From: Zhengella mangrovi
Lineage (GTDB): Bacteria > Pseudomonadota > Alphaproteobacteria > Rhizobiales > Rhizobiaceae
Assembly: GCF_002727065.1 (NCBI RefSeq)
Contig: NZ_PDVP01000001.1
Location: forward strand, 620,001 to 684,000
DNA: 64,000 bases
Direction: 5' to 3'
In this document: piece by piece, positions 19,623 to 28,967 of the stretch
How positions within the stretch are numbered: the first letter of the stretch is position 1
Layout: each line of letters begins with the position of its first letter
Notes under the pieces: generated by a model
Seen by the model: only the letters and a program-made list of their open reading frames with translations
Database searches by the model: none
What the model was told of the DNA's origin: nothing
Made by a program: the position numbers and the translations under genes

Positions 19623-19658
19623 TGTTTTTCCGCCTGGTCTGCGGAAAGACGAAAAACA
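19623..19658 (+). promoter_or_regulatory. rpmI-rplT leader hairpin (candidate ribosomal-protein autoregulatory element)
   Basis: Two-tier stem: outer TGTTTTT (19623-19629) / AAAAACA (19652-19658), inner CCGC (19630-19633) / GCGG (19641-19644) with a 7-nt loop and a 7-nt bulge (AAAGACG) on the 3' side. It sits 36 nt before the rpmI ATG. A bulged stem at this place fits an L20-type leader, but no match to a described alphaproteobacterial leader is claimed. Confidence 0.5.
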
Positions 19659-19693
19659 GGCCTGCAAGGGCCGCCATAAGGAGAATGAGCAAA

Positions 19694-19903
19694 ATGCCCA
19701 AGATGAAGACCAAGTCGGCCGCCAAGAAGCGGTTCAAGATCACCGGCTCCGGCAAGGTGAAGGTTGCCGCCGCAGGCAAGCGCCACGGCATGATCAAGCG
19801 TTCCAACAAGTTCATCCGCGATGCCCGCGGCATGATGGTCCTTCCCGAGGCTGACGCCAAGAAGGTCATCAGGAACTACCTGCCCAACGGCGGCGGCCTC
19901 TGA
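19694..19903 (+). CDS. rpmI: 50S ribosomal protein L35
   Basis: Small basic large-subunit protein of 69 residues, [20 protein letters not shown] at the start and a Lys/Arg-rich body. ATG at 19694 is chosen over one nine bases earlier because the AAGGAG at 19678-19683 is too close to the earlier codon. Operon with rplT. Confidence 0.97.
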   Translation: MPKMKTKSAAKKRFKITGSGKVKVAAAGKRHGMIKRSNKFIRDARGMMVLPEADAKKVIRNYLPNGGGL

Positions 19904-19950
19904 GCCCGGCCCTGGCAAGACGCTTCATCTGATTATTAGGAGATCATGAC

Positions 19951-20352
19951 ATGGCACGTGTAAAACGCGGCGTTACCGCCCACGCCAAGCACAAGAAGGT
20001 TATGAAGGCCGCCAAGGGCTTTTATGGCCGTCGCAAGAACACCATCCGTATCGCGAAGCAGGCCGTCGAGAAGTCGATGCAGTATGCGACGCGCGACCGG
20101 AAGGCCCGCAAGCGCAATTTCCGTGCGCTGTGGATCCAGCGCATCAACGCCGCCGTGCGCGAGCACGGCCTGACCTACGGTCGCTTCATCGACGGTCTGA
20201 ACAAGGCCGGCATCGAGGTCGATCGCAAGGTTCTCTCCGACCTCGCCATCCATGAGCCGCAGGCCTTCGAGGCGCTGGTCGGCCAGGCGAAGACGGCCCT
20301 TGAGTACCTCAAGGACAAGACCCCGAACGAGTTTGAAAGCGCGGTTTCCTGA
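19951..20352 (+). CDS. rplT: 50S ribosomal protein L20
   Basis: 133-residue 23S rRNA-binding assembly protein: [64 protein letters not shown] lies 8 nt before ATG. In other bacteria L20 represses its own operon by binding the leader. Confidence 0.98.
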   Translation: MARVKRGVTAHAKHKKVMKAAKGFYGRRKNTIRIAKQAVEKSMQYATRDRKARKRNFRALWIQRINAAVREHGLTYGRFIDGLNKAGIEVDRKVLSDLAIHEPQAFEALVGQAKTALEYLKDKTPNEFESAVS

Positions 20353-20360
20353 CCAGCGCT

Positions 20361-20390
20361 TTCCCAAGCTTGACATCGTGAATTTGGGAA
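20361..20390 (+). promoter_or_regulatory. hairpin upstream of the rplT/pheS terminator
   Basis: TTCCCAA (20361-20367) / TTGGGAA (20384-20390) directly abuts the terminator stem. It could be part of a pheST attenuator, but no phenylalanine-rich leader peptide was found. Confidence 0.4.
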
Positions 20391-20422
20391 ACCCGCGCTG
20401 GCAGGGCTGGCGCGGGTTTTTT
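20390..20422 (+). terminator. terminator between rplT and pheS
   Basis: AACCCGCGC / GCGCGGGTT stem, 11-nt loop, then TTTTTT (T run 20417-20422). Confidence 0.85.
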
Positions 20423-20489
20423 CTTGTTCAAACCGTAGCAAACAGGCGCTACAAGCGCCGCCGTAGAACGGATGGATGGGCGATCAGCA

Positions 20490-21575
20490 ATGAGTGATCT
20501 CGAAACCCTCGAAACCTCGATCATGGCCGATATTGCCGCGGCCGCCGACGAACAGGCCATAGAGGCCGTGCGCGTCGCCGCCATCGGCAAGAAGGGGTCG
20601 GTTTCAGAACGCCTGAAGACCCTGGGCAGGATGACCCCGGAAGAGCGCAAGGACATGGGGCCGAAGATCAACGGCCTGCGCGACCGGGTCGCCGAGGCGC
20701 TGACGGCCCGCCGCCAGGAACTGCGCGACGCGGCCATCGAGGCCCGCCTGGCCCGCGAGACCGTGGATGTCACGCTTCCCGTTCATGGCGCCCCGGTCGA
20801 GCGCGGCCGCATCCACCCGATCTCGCAGGTCATCGACGAGATCGCCGCCATCTTCGGCGACCTCGGCTTCTCCATCGCTGAAGGGCCGGACATCGAGACC
20901 GACTACTACAATTTCACCGCGCTGAACTTTCCCGAGGGCCACCCGGCCCGCGAGATGCACGACACCTTCTTCTTCGCGCCGGGCGAGGACGGCACCCGCA
21001 AGCTGCTGCGCACGCACACCTCGCCGGTCCAGATCCGCACCATGGAAGCGCAGAAGCCGCCGATCCGCATCGTCATCCCGGGCAAGACCTACCGTTGCGA
21101 TTCCGACGCGACCCACTCGCCCATGTTCCACCAGCTCGAAGGCCTGGTCATCGACAGGACCGCCAACGTGGCCAACATGAAGTGGGTGCTGGAGGAGTTC
21201 TGCAAGGCCTTCTTCGAGGTGCCGAGCCTGAACATGCGCTTCCGGCCGTCCTTCTTTCCCTTCACCGAACCGAGCCTGGAAGTGGACATTCAGTGCGACC
21301 GCTCGCGCGCCGGCGAAGTGCTGTTCGGCCAGGGCTCCGACTGGATGGAGATCCTCGGCTGCGGCATGGTCCACCCGAACGTGATGCGCATGGGCGGCCT
21401 CGATCCGGATGAATACCAGGGCTTTGCCTGGGGCATGGGCATCGACCGCATCGCCATGCTGAAATATGGCATGCCGGACCTGCGCGCCTTCTTCGACGCC
21501 GACGTGCGCTGGCTCAATCATTATGGCTTCCGCCCGCTCGACGTGCCGACCCTGTTCGGCGGCCTGAGCGCGTAA
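20490..21575 (+). CDS. pheS: phenylalanyl-tRNA synthetase alpha subunit
   Basis: Catalytic class II subunit of the (alpha beta)2 enzyme; 361 residues. N-terminal coiled-coil tRNA-binding arm, motif 2 region [36 protein letters not shown], and motif 3 [21 protein letters not shown] at 20490 (MSDLETLE) preferred over one six codons upstream. pheT follows after 14 bp. Confidence 0.98.
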   Translation: MSDLETLETSIMADIAAAADEQAIEAVRVAAIGKKGSVSERLKTLGRMTPEERKDMGPKINGLRDRVAEALTARRQELRDAAIEARLARETVDVTLPVHGAPVERGRIHPISQVIDEIAAIFGDLGFSIAEGPDIETDYYNFTALNFPEGHPAREMHDTFFFAPGEDGTRKLLRTHTSPVQIRTMEAQKPPIRIVIPGKTYRCDSDATHSPMFHQLEGLVIDRTANVANMKWVLEEFCKAFFEVPSLNMRFRPSFFPFTEPSLEVDIQCDRSRAGEVLFGQGSDWMEILGCGMVHPNVMRMGGLDPDEYQGFAWGMGIDRIAMLKYGMPDLRAFFDADVRWLNHYGFRPLDVPTLFGGLSA

Positions 21576-21589
21576 GGAGGAACGGGCAC

Positions 21590-24007
21590 ATGAAATTCAC
21601 TCTCTCCTGGCTAAAGGATCACCTCGATACCGACGCCACGCTCGACCGGATCGTCGAGAAGCTCACCATGATCGGCCTCGAGGTCGAGAGCGTCGACGAC
21701 AAGGCGGCCTTCAGGCCCTTCGTCATCGCCCGCGTGCTCTCCGCCGAGCGCCATCCGGACGCCGACAAGCTGCAGGTCCTTTCCGTCGACGGCGGTCCGG
21801 ACGTGAACGGCGGCAAGCCGTTGCAGGTCGTCTGCGGCGCGCCCAATGCCCGCGCCGGCCTCGTCGGCGCGCTGGCCGTTCCTGGCACCTACGTGCCGGG
21901 CATCGACGTGACCCTCGGCGTCGGCAAGATCCGCGGTGTCGAATCCCACGGCATGATGTGCTCGGAGCGCGAACTGGAGCTGTCCGACGAGCATTCCGGC
22001 ATCATCGACCTGCCGGAAGATGCCCCGGTCGGCACCTCGTTTGCCGCCTATGCCGGCCTTGACGATCCTGTCATCGAGATCGGCCTGACGCCCAACCGCC
22101 CGGACTGCACCGGCGTGCACGGCATCGCCCGCGATCTCGCCGCCGCCGGGCTCGGACGGTTGAAGGCCGCTGCCGTCATGCCGATTGCCGGCCAGGGCGA
22201 ATGCCCGGTCAGGGTTACGATCGAGGCGCCGGAACTCTGCCCCGGTTTCGCCCTTCGCATGGTCCGCGGCGTGAAGAACGGCCCGTCGCCGAAGTGGATG
22301 CAGCAGCGGCTGCTGGCCATCGGCCTTCGCCCGATCAACGCGCTGGTCGACATCACCAACTATGTTACCTTCGACCGCGGCCGGCCGCTGCATGTGTTCG
22401 ACGCGGCCAAGGTGAAGGGCAATCTCGTCGTCCGCCGCGCGCGCGAAGGCGAGACGGTGCTGGCGCTCGACGAACGCACCTATGAGCTGACGCCGGAAAC
22501 CTGCATCATCGCCGACGACAACGGCGTCGAATCCATCGCCGGCATCATGGGCGGCGAGCATTCCGGCTGCGACGAGAACACGACGGACGTGCTCATCGAA
22601 TCCGCACTCTGGGATCCGATGAACATTGCACGCTCGGGCCGCGATCTCGGCATCATCACGGATGCGCGCTATCGCTTCGAGCGCGGCGTCGATCCGGAAT
22701 TCATGGTGGCGGGCGCCGAGCTGGCCACCCATCTTGTCACTGATTTGTGCGGCGGCACGCCCACCGAACTGATCGTCGAGGGCTACAGCGCGCCCGAGCG
22801 GAAAGTCGTCACCTTCCCGGTGTCGGAGGTGAAGCGCCTGACCGGCATTTCCGTCGATGCGACCGAGGCGCTCGATATCCTGGCCCGTCTCGGCTTCGAG
22901 CCGAACGGCACGGCGGACGTCGTCGATGTCGCGGTGCCGACCTGGCGCCCGGACGTGGATGGCAAGGCCGACCTGGTGGAAGAGGTCATGCGCATCCATG
23001 GTGTGAACAACATCACGCCCGTGCCGCTGGAAGGCGAGGAGGCCGTTGCCGGCCGCATCCTCACCACCTTGCAGTTGCGCACGCGCGCGGCCCGTCGTGC
23101 GCTGGCGGCGCGCGGCATGATGGAGGCGGTCAACTGGTCGTTCATCCCGGCCGAGCACGCGGCCTTGTTCGGCGGCGGCAGCCCATCGCTGAAGCTTGCC
23201 AATCCGATCGCCGCCGACATGTCGGACATGCGCCCCTCGCTTCTGCCGGGCCTGCTCACGGCTGCGCAGCGCAATGCCCAGCGCGGCTTTGCCGATGTCG
23301 CCCTGTTCGAGGTCTCGGGGATCTATCAGGGTGATACGCCGGAAGGCCAGCGGCGCGTCGCCTCCGGCGTCCGCCGGGGAACGGCACACATGGGCTCCGA
23401 AGGCCGTCACTGGGCTGGGAATGCCGCGCCGGTCGGATGGGCTGACGCAAAGGCCGACGCGCTTGCTGCCCTGGAAGCGGCGGGTGCACCTGTTGCCAAC
23501 CTGCAGATCGCCAAGGGCGCGCCGGACTGGTTCCATCCGGGCCGTTCCGGCGTCATCCGTCTCGGACCGAAAATGATCTTCGGCTGGTTCGGCGAACTGC
23601 ACCCGAGGGTGCTGGAGGAACTCGATGTGTCCGGCCCGGTCTGTGGCTTCGAGGTCTTCCTCGATACCATTCCCGAGCCGAAGGCCAAGGCCACGCGCAC
23701 CAAGCCGCGCCTCGACCTGTCGAATTTCCAGGCGGTGACGCGTGACTTCGCCTTCGTGGTGGAGAAATCCGTGGCGGCCGGCGAGATCGTCCGCGCCGCC
23801 GCGGCTGCCGACAAGAAGCTGATCACCGGCGTGACCGTTTTCGACCTGTTCGAGGGAGCCTCGATCGGCGAGGACAGGAAGTCGGTGGCCATTGCCGTCA
23901 CCATCCAGCCGACCGACAAGACGCTGACCGACGAGGACTTCGAAAAGCTCTCCGCGTCGATCGTCGCCAATGTCGCGAAGCAGACCGGTGGCGTGCTGCG
24001 CGGCTGA
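21590..24007 (+). CDS. pheT: phenylalanyl-tRNA synthetase beta subunit
   Basis: 805 residues: N-terminal EMAP-like tRNA-binding domain ([26 protein letters not shown]), B3/B4 editing domain, B5 domain, catalytic-like domain and C-terminal FDX-ACB anticodon-binding domain ([18 protein letters not shown]). AAGGAGG at the end of pheS serves as RBS. Terminator follows at 24086. Confidence 0.98.
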   Translation: MKFTLSWLKDHLDTDATLDRIVEKLTMIGLEVESVDDKAAFRPFVIARVLSAERHPDADKLQVLSVDGGPDVNGGKPLQVVCGAPNARAGLVGALAVPGTYVPGIDVTLGVGKIRGVESHGMMCSERELELSDEHSGIIDLPEDAPVGTSFAAYAGLDDPVIEIGLTPNRPDCTGVHGIARDLAAAGLGRLKAAAVMPIAGQGECPVRVTIEAPELCPGFALRMVRGVKNGPSPKWMQQRLLAIGLRPINALVDITNYVTFDRGRPLHVFDAAKVKGNLVVRRAREGETVLALDERTYELTPETCIIADDNGVESIAGIMGGEHSGCDENTTDVLIESALWDPMNIARSGRDLGIITDARYRFERGVDPEFMVAGAELATHLVTDLCGGTPTELIVEGYSAPERKVVTFPVSEVKRLTGISVDATEALDILARLGFEPNGTADVVDVAVPTWRPDVDGKADLVEEVMRIHGVNNITPVPLEGEEAVAGRILTTLQLRTRAARRALAARGMMEAVNWSFIPAEHAALFGGGSPSLKLANPIAADMSDMRPSLLPGLLTAAQRNAQRGFADVALFEVSGIYQGDTPEGQRRVASGVRRGTAHMGSEGRHWAGNAAPVGWADAKADALAALEAAGAPVANLQIAKGAPDWFHPGRSGVIRLGPKMIFGWFGELHPRVLEELDVSGPVCGFEVFLDTIPEPKAKATRTKPRLDLSNFQAVTRDFAFVVEKSVAAGEIVRAAAAADKKLITGVTVFDLFEGASIGEDRKSVAIAVTIQPTDKTLTDEDFEKLSASIVANVAKQTGGVLRG

Positions 24008-24085
24008 TTCCGGCGGGCGCGGGAACAGGTTCTTGCGTCCGGCGCGCAATCCGCGCTGAAGCGGCACACCGAATCACTTGCTTGA

Positions 24086-24110
24086 GGGCGGCCGGTTGGC
24101 CGCCCTTTTC
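24086..24110 (+). terminator. terminator after pheT
   Basis: GGGCGGCC / GGCCGCCC with GGTT loop and TTTT. Confidence 0.88.
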
Positions 24111-24398
24111 ATGCGTGAACCCCGTCACCCGGTCCGTTCAGGGCGCGCACACGCCCGCCGGGGGCCGCCGAAACCGCCGCCCTGCTGCCATGCCCCCTGT
24201 TCAAGCGCGATGTTTGGTGCTCTAACAGTTAACTCGGTTAACGATTTTCGGGCGCGATGGACAGCGGTCTGGGTGGTCGAATGGTCAATTGTCTGCCGGC
24301 ATTGTTTGTTGGCATCCTGAGCGATAGGTTCCGGGAACCGGTATTCGTCGCGGGCAGCATGGTCTGCCTGATACGCCATGAGGGGATACTCGCTTTTC
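24111..24398. other. non-coding region upstream of phaZ
   Basis: No credible gene. It holds a GTTAAC-N3-GTTAAC repeat at about 24229-24242 (TTAA spacing of 5, not the 7 of a CtrA box) and presumably the phaZ promoter; no clear -35/-10 was identified. Confidence 0.5.
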
Positions 24399-25694
24399 AT
24401 GTTTTACCAGCTTTATGAATTGAACCACGCTGCCCTGCAGCCGTTCCGGGCTGTGGCCGATGCCACCCGCCTGTTCTATTCCAATCCGCTCAATCCGTTG
24501 TCGAACTCGTCCATCGGCCGCTCCATTGCAGCGACGGCGGAACTGTTCGAGCGCATCACGCGGCGTTACGCCAAGCCGGCCTTCGGCCTGCCGGAAACCG
24601 TGGTTGACGGCAAGGCGGTGCGCGTGACCGAGGAGGTCGTCTGGTCGAAACCCTTCTGTGATCTGCTGCATTTCAAGCGCGATCTGCCGAAGGGCCGCAA
24701 GGAAGATTCCAAGCTGCTGATCGTCGCGCCCATGTCCGGCCACTATGCAACGCTGCTGCGGGGCACGGTCGAGGCGATGATGCAGCACAACGACGTCTAC
24801 ATAACCGACTGGGCCGATGCCCGCATGGTCCCGGCGTCCGACGGCCGCTTCGATCTGGACGACTACATCGACTACGTCATCGAGATGCTCCACCATCTCG
24901 GCGAAGGCACTCATGTCATGGCGGTTTGCCAGCCATCGGTGCCGGTCTTCGCCGCGGTGTCCGTGATGGAAAAGCGCAACGATCCCTTCACGCCGGCCTC
25001 CATGATCCTCATGGGTGGGCCGATCGACACCACCCGGTCGCCCACCGCGGTCAACGATCTTGCCCATGACAAGGGCATTCAGTGGTTCCGCGACAACGCG
25101 GTGATGACCGTTCCCTGGCCGCATCCGGGCTTCGGGCGGGATGTCTATCCGGGCTTCCTGCAGCTCTCCGGGTTCATGAGCATGAACCTCGATCGCCACA
25201 TCATCGCCCACAAGGATTTCTTCCTTCATCTCGTGAAGGAAGATGGCGACAGCGCCGAGAAGCACCGGGACTTCTACGACGAGTACCTCGCCGTGATGGA
25301 CCTGACGGCGGAATTCTACCTCCAGACGGTCGAGACCGTGTTCATCGAGCATGCCATTCCCGAAGGCACGATGACCCATCGCGGCGAACACGTGGACCCG
25401 GGCGCCATTCGCCGGACGGCGCTGATGACGGTGGAGGGCGAGAACGACGACATCACCGGTGGCGGCCAGACGGAGGCCGCCCATGACCTGACGCCGAACA
25501 TTCCCGATGATCGGCGCATGCACTATACGCAGCCCAAGGTCGGCCACTACGGTGTCTTCAACGGTTCGCGCTTCCGCAAGGAGATCGTTCCGCGAATCGT
25601 CGACTTCATGGCCGTGGCCGAAACCCCGGCGAAGACCGGATCGGCGGAGAAATCCAGGACGCCGCCCCGGACCAGGGCTCGCAAGAGCGCCTGA
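24399..25694 (+). CDS. phaZ: intracellular polyhydroxyalkanoate (PHB) depolymerase
   Basis: Mobilises intracellular PHB granules. 431 residues, no signal peptide, matching the type I intracellular depolymerase family. Catalytic Cys177 sits in HVMAVCQPSVPVFA, replacing the serine of a lipase box as in this family. Further conserved pieces are LLIVAPMSGHYATLL, DVYITDWADARMVP, and the His-bearing PKVGHYGVFNGSRFR. ATG at 24399 gives MFYQLYELNHAAL, the usual family N-terminus. It implies the organism stores PHB. Monocistronic with its own terminator. Confidence 0.93.
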   Translation: MFYQLYELNHAALQPFRAVADATRLFYSNPLNPLSNSSIGRSIAATAELFERITRRYAKPAFGLPETVVDGKAVRVTEEVVWSKPFCDLLHFKRDLPKGRKEDSKLLIVAPMSGHYATLLRGTVEAMMQHNDVYITDWADARMVPASDGRFDLDDYIDYVIEMLHHLGEGTHVMAVCQPSVPVFAAVSVMEKRNDPFTPASMILMGGPIDTTRSPTAVNDLAHDKGIQWFRDNAVMTVPWPHPGFGRDVYPGFLQLSGFMSMNLDRHIIAHKDFFLHLVKEDGDSAEKHRDFYDEYLAVMDLTAEFYLQTVETVFIEHAIPEGTMTHRGEHVDPGAIRRTALMTVEGENDDITGGGQTEAAHDLTPNIPDDRRMHYTQPKVGHYGVFNGSRFRKEIVPRIVDFMAVAETPAKTGSAEKSRTPPRTRARKSA

Positions 25695-25723
25695 ACCTGC
25701 ACGTTTCACGAGTCGCAAGTGTT

Positions 25724-25752
25724 GCCATCCCGCAATGGGATGGCCTTTTTTC
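25724..25752 (+). terminator. terminator after phaZ
   Basis: GCCATCCC / GGGATGGC with a 5-nt loop and six T. Confidence 0.9.
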
Positions 25753-25818
25753 CCCAGCGTGAAGGTCGGGTGTTTACCATAACCCTGCCATGCAATTGAC
25801 TCACCAGCGCCCCAACCA

Positions 25819-25834
25819 TTAACGTTTCGTTAAC
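25819..25834 (+). promoter_or_regulatory. CtrA-like binding site
   Basis: TTAA-N7-TTAAC, a perfect match to the full CtrA box, 37 bp upstream of the cysteine protease ATG. CtrA is the alphaproteobacterial cell-cycle regulator. Occupancy is inferred only. Confidence 0.55.
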
Positions 25835-25871
25835 AGCATGCACGGGCAGTGACGAACAGGGTGGGCGCTTC

Positions 25872-26480
25872 ATGAAGGCACGGATATCCGCACAGGCGGC
25901 GCTTGTCGTCGCGGCAGCTTTGCTGCTTGGCACCGGCGGAGCGGGGATTGCCGCCAGTTCGAGCATGACGACCGGAGGGCTCACGTCCCAGCCGATTGGC
26001 CACTACGAATTCTGCCGCGCCAATCCGGACGAATGCTCCATCCACATGGCGGACAATGGCCCGTCGCGCCTTTCCGCCAGCCTCTGGCGCAAGCTGAACA
26101 AGGTCAATGTCGAGGTCAATCGCGCGATCACGCCGATGAACGACTACGACATCTACGGCAAGGACGAGGTCTGGACCTATCCCGGCAAGGCCGGCGACTG
26201 CGAGGACTACGTGCTCGAAAAGCGGCGCGACCTGTCCCGCGCCGGCGTGCCGCTGTCGAACCTCCTCATCACCGTCGTCCGTAAGCCGGACGGCGAGGGT
26301 CACGCGGTCCTGACCGTGCGCACCGACAAGGGCGACTACATTCTCGACAACCTCTCCGATCGCATTCGCCTGTGGAGCGACACCGGCTACCGTTTCCTCA
26401 AGCGCCAGTCCAGCACCGATACCGGCCGCTGGGTTTCGCTGCGCACGGGCGCGAGTTCAGCCGTGGCATCGGTGCGGTAA
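25872..26480 (+). CDS. transglutaminase-like cysteine peptidase (BTLCP family)
   Basis: 202 residues with signal peptide (ISAQAALVVAAALLLGTGGAGIAA), so exported. Catalytic Cys in KAGDCEDYVLEKRRDL, His in DGEGHAVLTVRT and Asp in DYILDNLSDRI, the BTLCP triad seen in LapG-like periplasmic proteases that cleave adhesins. No lapD or adhesin gene is adjacent, so the substrate is unknown. A CtrA-like box lies just upstream. Confidence 0.9.
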   Translation: MKARISAQAALVVAAALLLGTGGAGIAASSSMTTGGLTSQPIGHYEFCRANPDECSIHMADNGPSRLSASLWRKLNKVNVEVNRAITPMNDYDIYGKDEVWTYPGKAGDCEDYVLEKRRDLSRAGVPLSNLLITVVRKPDGEGHAVLTVRTDKGDYILDNLSDRIRLWSDTGYRFLKRQSSTDTGRWVSLRTGASSAVASVR

Positions 26481-26482
26481 AG

Positions 26483-26526
26483 CAATTCCAGCGAAAGTGG
26501 ATGCCGGTTTCGCGTCCGGAATGGCG
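26483..26526. repeat. 44-bp palindromic extragenic repeat, copy 1
   Basis: Begins CAATTCCAGCGAAAG and ends CCGGAATGGCG. Outer arms ATTCC / GGAAT and inner arms GCGAAA / TTTCGC make a hairpin. It resembles extragenic palindromes common in Rhizobiales. Confidence 0.85.
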
Positions 26527-26537
26527 GCAGGAAATAA

Positions 26538-26581
26538 CAATTCCAGCGAAAGCGGATGCCGGTTTCGCGTCCGGAATGGCG
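26538..26581. repeat. 44-bp palindromic extragenic repeat, copy 2
   Basis: Same orientation as copy 1 at 55-bp offset, differing at one base (GTGG to GCGG). Both lie in the gap between the cysteine protease and ureG, which converge here. Confidence 0.85.
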
Positions 26582-26689
26582 TCGAAACGACGAGATCGAG
26601 CATGGAAGCGATTCAGCGGATCGTTGAAATGCGCTAAGCCCGCGATGGTTCGGCGGGACGTTTGCATCCTGTGGGAATGTTGTTGAAAG

Positions 26690-26712
26690 CCCGGCCCTGC
26701 GGCCGGGTTTTT
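26690..26712 (+). terminator. terminator in the convergent gap before ureG
   Basis: CCCGGCC / GGCCGGG with CTGC loop and TTTTT on the plus strand. Confidence 0.8.
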
Positions 26713-26735
26713 CATGGCTCCAGACCGAGGCGCGG

Positions 26736-27368
26736 TCACTCGGCGGCAGGGCGCCGCGCCAGGCCGCCGGCCGTCTCCAGCCAATCGACGATTCGGTCCA
26801 CGCCGTCGCCGTGCCGCAGGTCGGTGAACAGGTAGGGCCGCGTCCCGCGGGCCTTGCCGGCATCGCCGTCCATGCGCGTCAGGTCCGCCCCGACATGTGG
26901 CGCCAGGTCTGCCTTGTTGATGAGCAGCAGGTCGGACCGCGTGATCGCCGGCCCGCCCTTGCGCGGGATGTCCTCGCCCTGGCACACGGAGATCACGTAG
27001 ATCGACAGGTCGGCCAAGTCCGGGGAGAACGTGGCGGCCAGGTTGTCGCCGCCCGATTCGATGAAGATGACGTCGAGATCCGGATGCCGCCCGGTCAGTT
27101 CCTCGACCGCGCGAAGGTTGATCGAGGCGTCTTCCCGGATGGCCGTGTGCGGGCACCCGCCCGTCTCCACGCCGATTACCCGGTCCGACGGCAGCGCCTG
27201 CATCCGCATGAGCGCCTCGGCATCCTCGCGTGTGTAGATGTCGTTGGTGATCACGCCGATCGACCACTGGTCGCGCATCGCCTTGCACAGTTTCTCGGTG
27301 AGCGTCGTCTTGCCCGAACCGACCGGTCCGCCGATACCGACGCGAAGAGGTCCATTGGAAGAAGTCAT
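26736..27368 (-). CDS. ureG: urease accessory GTPase UreG
   Basis: SIMIBI-class GTPase that powers nickel insertion into apo-urease with UreD, UreF and UreE. 210 residues: P-loop [18 protein letters not shown], switch [14 protein letters not shown], nickel-binding [13 protein letters not shown] (CPH motif), [16 protein letters not shown], and specificity [15 protein letters not shown] overlaps the ureF stop by 4 bp. Last gene of the ureE-yrhK-ureF-ureG unit. Confidence 0.98.
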   Translation of the reverse strand: MTSSNGPLRVGIGGPVGSGKTTLTEKLCKAMRDQWSIGVITNDIYTREDAEALMRMQALPSDRVIGVETGGCPHTAIREDASINLRAVEELTGRHPDLDVIFIESGGDNLAATFSPDLADLSIYVISVCQGEDIPRKGGPAITRSDLLLINKADLAPHVGADLTRMDGDAGKARGTRPYLFTDLRHGDGVDRIVDWLETAGGLARRPAAE

Positions 27369-28027
27369 GACAGGAACAGCCTTGGTTGCAGGGTTTCGTG
27401 TTGCATCGATGCGATCTCGGCCGTGAAGGCAAAGCTTCCCAGGTCGTCGGGCGTCGAGCGGGTCGCCCGGTCGGCGGCGGCCGCGATCGCCGGCTCGAGC
27501 GCCGCCAGCAGCCGCGCCGCGCCGTTCTGTCCGGTGACCGACAGGCGGATCGCCGCCTGCAACTGGTTGGAGATGAACGCCTGCAGCCAGGCTGCCAGCG
27601 CCTGGTCTAGCGCAATGCCGGCCGCTCCGGCCGCCGCGCCGATGGCGACGGGCAGGGGTGCCGAGGCGCCGTCCAGCGGCAGCGTGCCGGCGGGAAACCA
27701 GTGGGTGGCCGCTTCCAGGAACGAACGGCCCTGCGCCAGTGTTTCGCCATTCCGTTCGGCAGAGCCGCTCAGCGCGGTCGCCAGTTCGGCCAGGGAAGCG
27801 AGCGTCGCGGTGTCTGCCGCGGCACGCCAGCTTGCCGCGAGAAGCACAGCGTCGTTCCAGGGCGAGCCATGGGCGAGTTGGGCCTGCAGCCAGCCAGTCA
27901 GCGATGCCTCATCCGTGACCAGTCCGACCGCCACGGCCTGTTCGAGCCCGGCCGAGTAGGCGAAGTTGCCGGTCGGGAAGACCGGGGACAGCCAGGACAT
28001 CAGGCGGATCAGGGCAGCTTGGCTCAT
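27365..28027 (-). CDS. ureF: urease accessory protein UreF
   Basis: 220-residue helical GTPase-regulating scaffold of the urease maturation complex. Seen: [21 protein letters not shown] (family signature), [19 protein letters not shown] at 28027 gives [15 protein letters not shown] and overlaps the YrhK stop by 4 bp, so the longer extension is rejected. Confidence 0.95.
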   Translation of the reverse strand: MSQAALIRLMSWLSPVFPTGNFAYSAGLEQAVAVGLVTDEASLTGWLQAQLAHGSPWNDAVLLAASWRAAADTATLASLAELATALSGSAERNGETLAQGRSFLEAATHWFPAGTLPLDGASAPLPVAIGAAAGAAGIALDQALAAWLQAFISNQLQAAIRLSVTGQNGAARLLAALEPAIAAAADRATRSTPDDLGSFAFTAEIASMQHETLQPRLFLS

Positions 28028-28311
28028 GGTTCCGATGAAAACCTCTTCGCAACATCCTCCGTGTCGCCCAGGAAAACGTAATGCAACTCGCGTGCCAGTC
28101 GAAGGGTGGGCTTCAGGGCGAAGCACGCGGAGCCGATGACGAAGCACCAGATCGCAGGGTTTTCCAGGGTCTTGTAGAAGAACATCACCGACCCGACGAC
28201 GAACAGCGTCGCCGCGGTGAAATCGACCGTCGTGAAGGCGATTTCGTAGGCGGCATAGACGGATTCGTGGCGGGGCGAGAGGTTGCGGTTTCCCGGAGCG
28301 AACAGTTTCAC
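28024..28311 (-). CDS. YrhK-like small membrane protein
   Basis: 95 residues with two hydrophobic segments (DFTAATLFVVGSVMFFYKTL and AIWCFVIGSACFALKPTLRL) and the YrhK domain layout. Function of the family is unknown. It sits inside the urease accessory operon, 33 bp after ureE and overlapping ureF by 4 bp, so it is translated with them. A nickel or membrane role is speculation. Confidence 0.78.
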   Translation of the reverse strand: MKLFAPGNRNLSPRHESVYAAYEIAFTTVDFTAATLFVVGSVMFFYKTLENPAIWCFVIGSACFALKPTLRLARELHYVFLGDTEDVAKRFSSEP

Positions 28312-28344
28312 GTTCCCGTACCGCCGGCCTTGCCGGTCCTCTCG

Positions 28345-28896
28345 TCAGTCGTGGTCGTGGTCATGCGAATGGCTGTGTTCGTGTCCGTGGTCATGGTCAT
28401 GCCCATGATGATGGTGCGCGTGGCCGTGATGTCCATGGTCATGATCGTGGTGATGGTGGCTGCTGTGCTCTCCGCCATAGGCCCCGCCTTCCGGATCGAA
28501 GGGCGCGGAGATATCGCGGACCGTGGCGCCGAGGCCTTCCAGCATGGCGCGGATCACGTGATCGCGGCGGATGAGGATATGGTCCGCCTCGATCTGCGCG
28601 GCGAGGTGCCGGTTGCCGATCTGCCAGGCCAGCGCCAGAAGGTGCCGGCCGTCGCGCCCTCGGACATCCATGAGGTCCTCGGGAACGGCCTCGACCCGGA
28701 TGACCCGCCCGTCGGAGAGGAGAAGCCCGTCGCCATGGCGCAGCAGCCGCGCCTGCGTCAGGTCGAGCAGGAAGCCGATGCCATGGTCGGAGGTCATTGA
28801 CATGCGGCGGCGGTGCCGGTCGGTTTCGTCCAGCGTGATCGTGTCGGCCGGATCGGAAAAGTCACGGGTGATGGATGTGCAGGTTATTTGGCTCAT
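28345..28896 (-). CDS. ureE: urease accessory nickel chaperone UreE with His-rich tail
   Basis: Nickel metallochaperone delivering Ni to the UreDFG complex. 183 residues: N-terminal peptide-binding domain, metal-binding domain with [13 protein letters not shown] and [16 protein letters not shown], then an extreme His tail in which about 23 of the last 40 residues are His, mixed with Asp and Gly. ATG at 28896 (MSQITC) is preferred to an upstream GTG. No RBS is obvious. Confidence 0.95.
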   Translation of the reverse strand: MSQITCTSITRDFSDPADTITLDETDRHRRRMSMTSDHGIGFLLDLTQARLLRHGDGLLLSDGRVIRVEAVPEDLMDVRGRDGRHLLALAWQIGNRHLAAQIEADHILIRRDHVIRAMLEGLGATVRDISAPFDPEGGAYGGEHSSHHHHDHDHGHHGHAHHHHGHDHDHGHEHSHSHDHDHD

Positions 28897-28923
28897 CTGC
28901 AGATTTTGCACCGCCGCACGAAA

Positions 28924-28950
28924 ATGAAAAGACCCCGGCGCGGGCCGGGG
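28924..28950 (-). terminator. terminator between the peroxiredoxin gene and ureE
   Basis: CCCCGGC / GCCGGGG stem followed on the minus strand by TCTTTTCATTTT. It implies that ureE-yrhK-ureF-ureG is transcribed from a promoter in the 71-bp gap or by read-through. Confidence 0.8.
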
Positions 28951-28967
28951 CTTCGTTCCTGCTGTAT

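Noticed and set aside
21611-24067. 818-codon minus frame opposite pheT
   Set aside because: Antisense shadow of pheT; no RBS or known domain.
24226-24244. GTTAAC-TCG-GTTAAC upstream of phaZ as a CtrA box
   Set aside because: TTAA halves are 5 bp apart rather than the required 7.
28345-28470. Short CATGRTC-like repeated DNA suggestive of a tandem repeat or CRISPR
   Set aside because: It encodes the UreE His tail; units are irregular and there are no spacers. No CRISPR array was found in the window.
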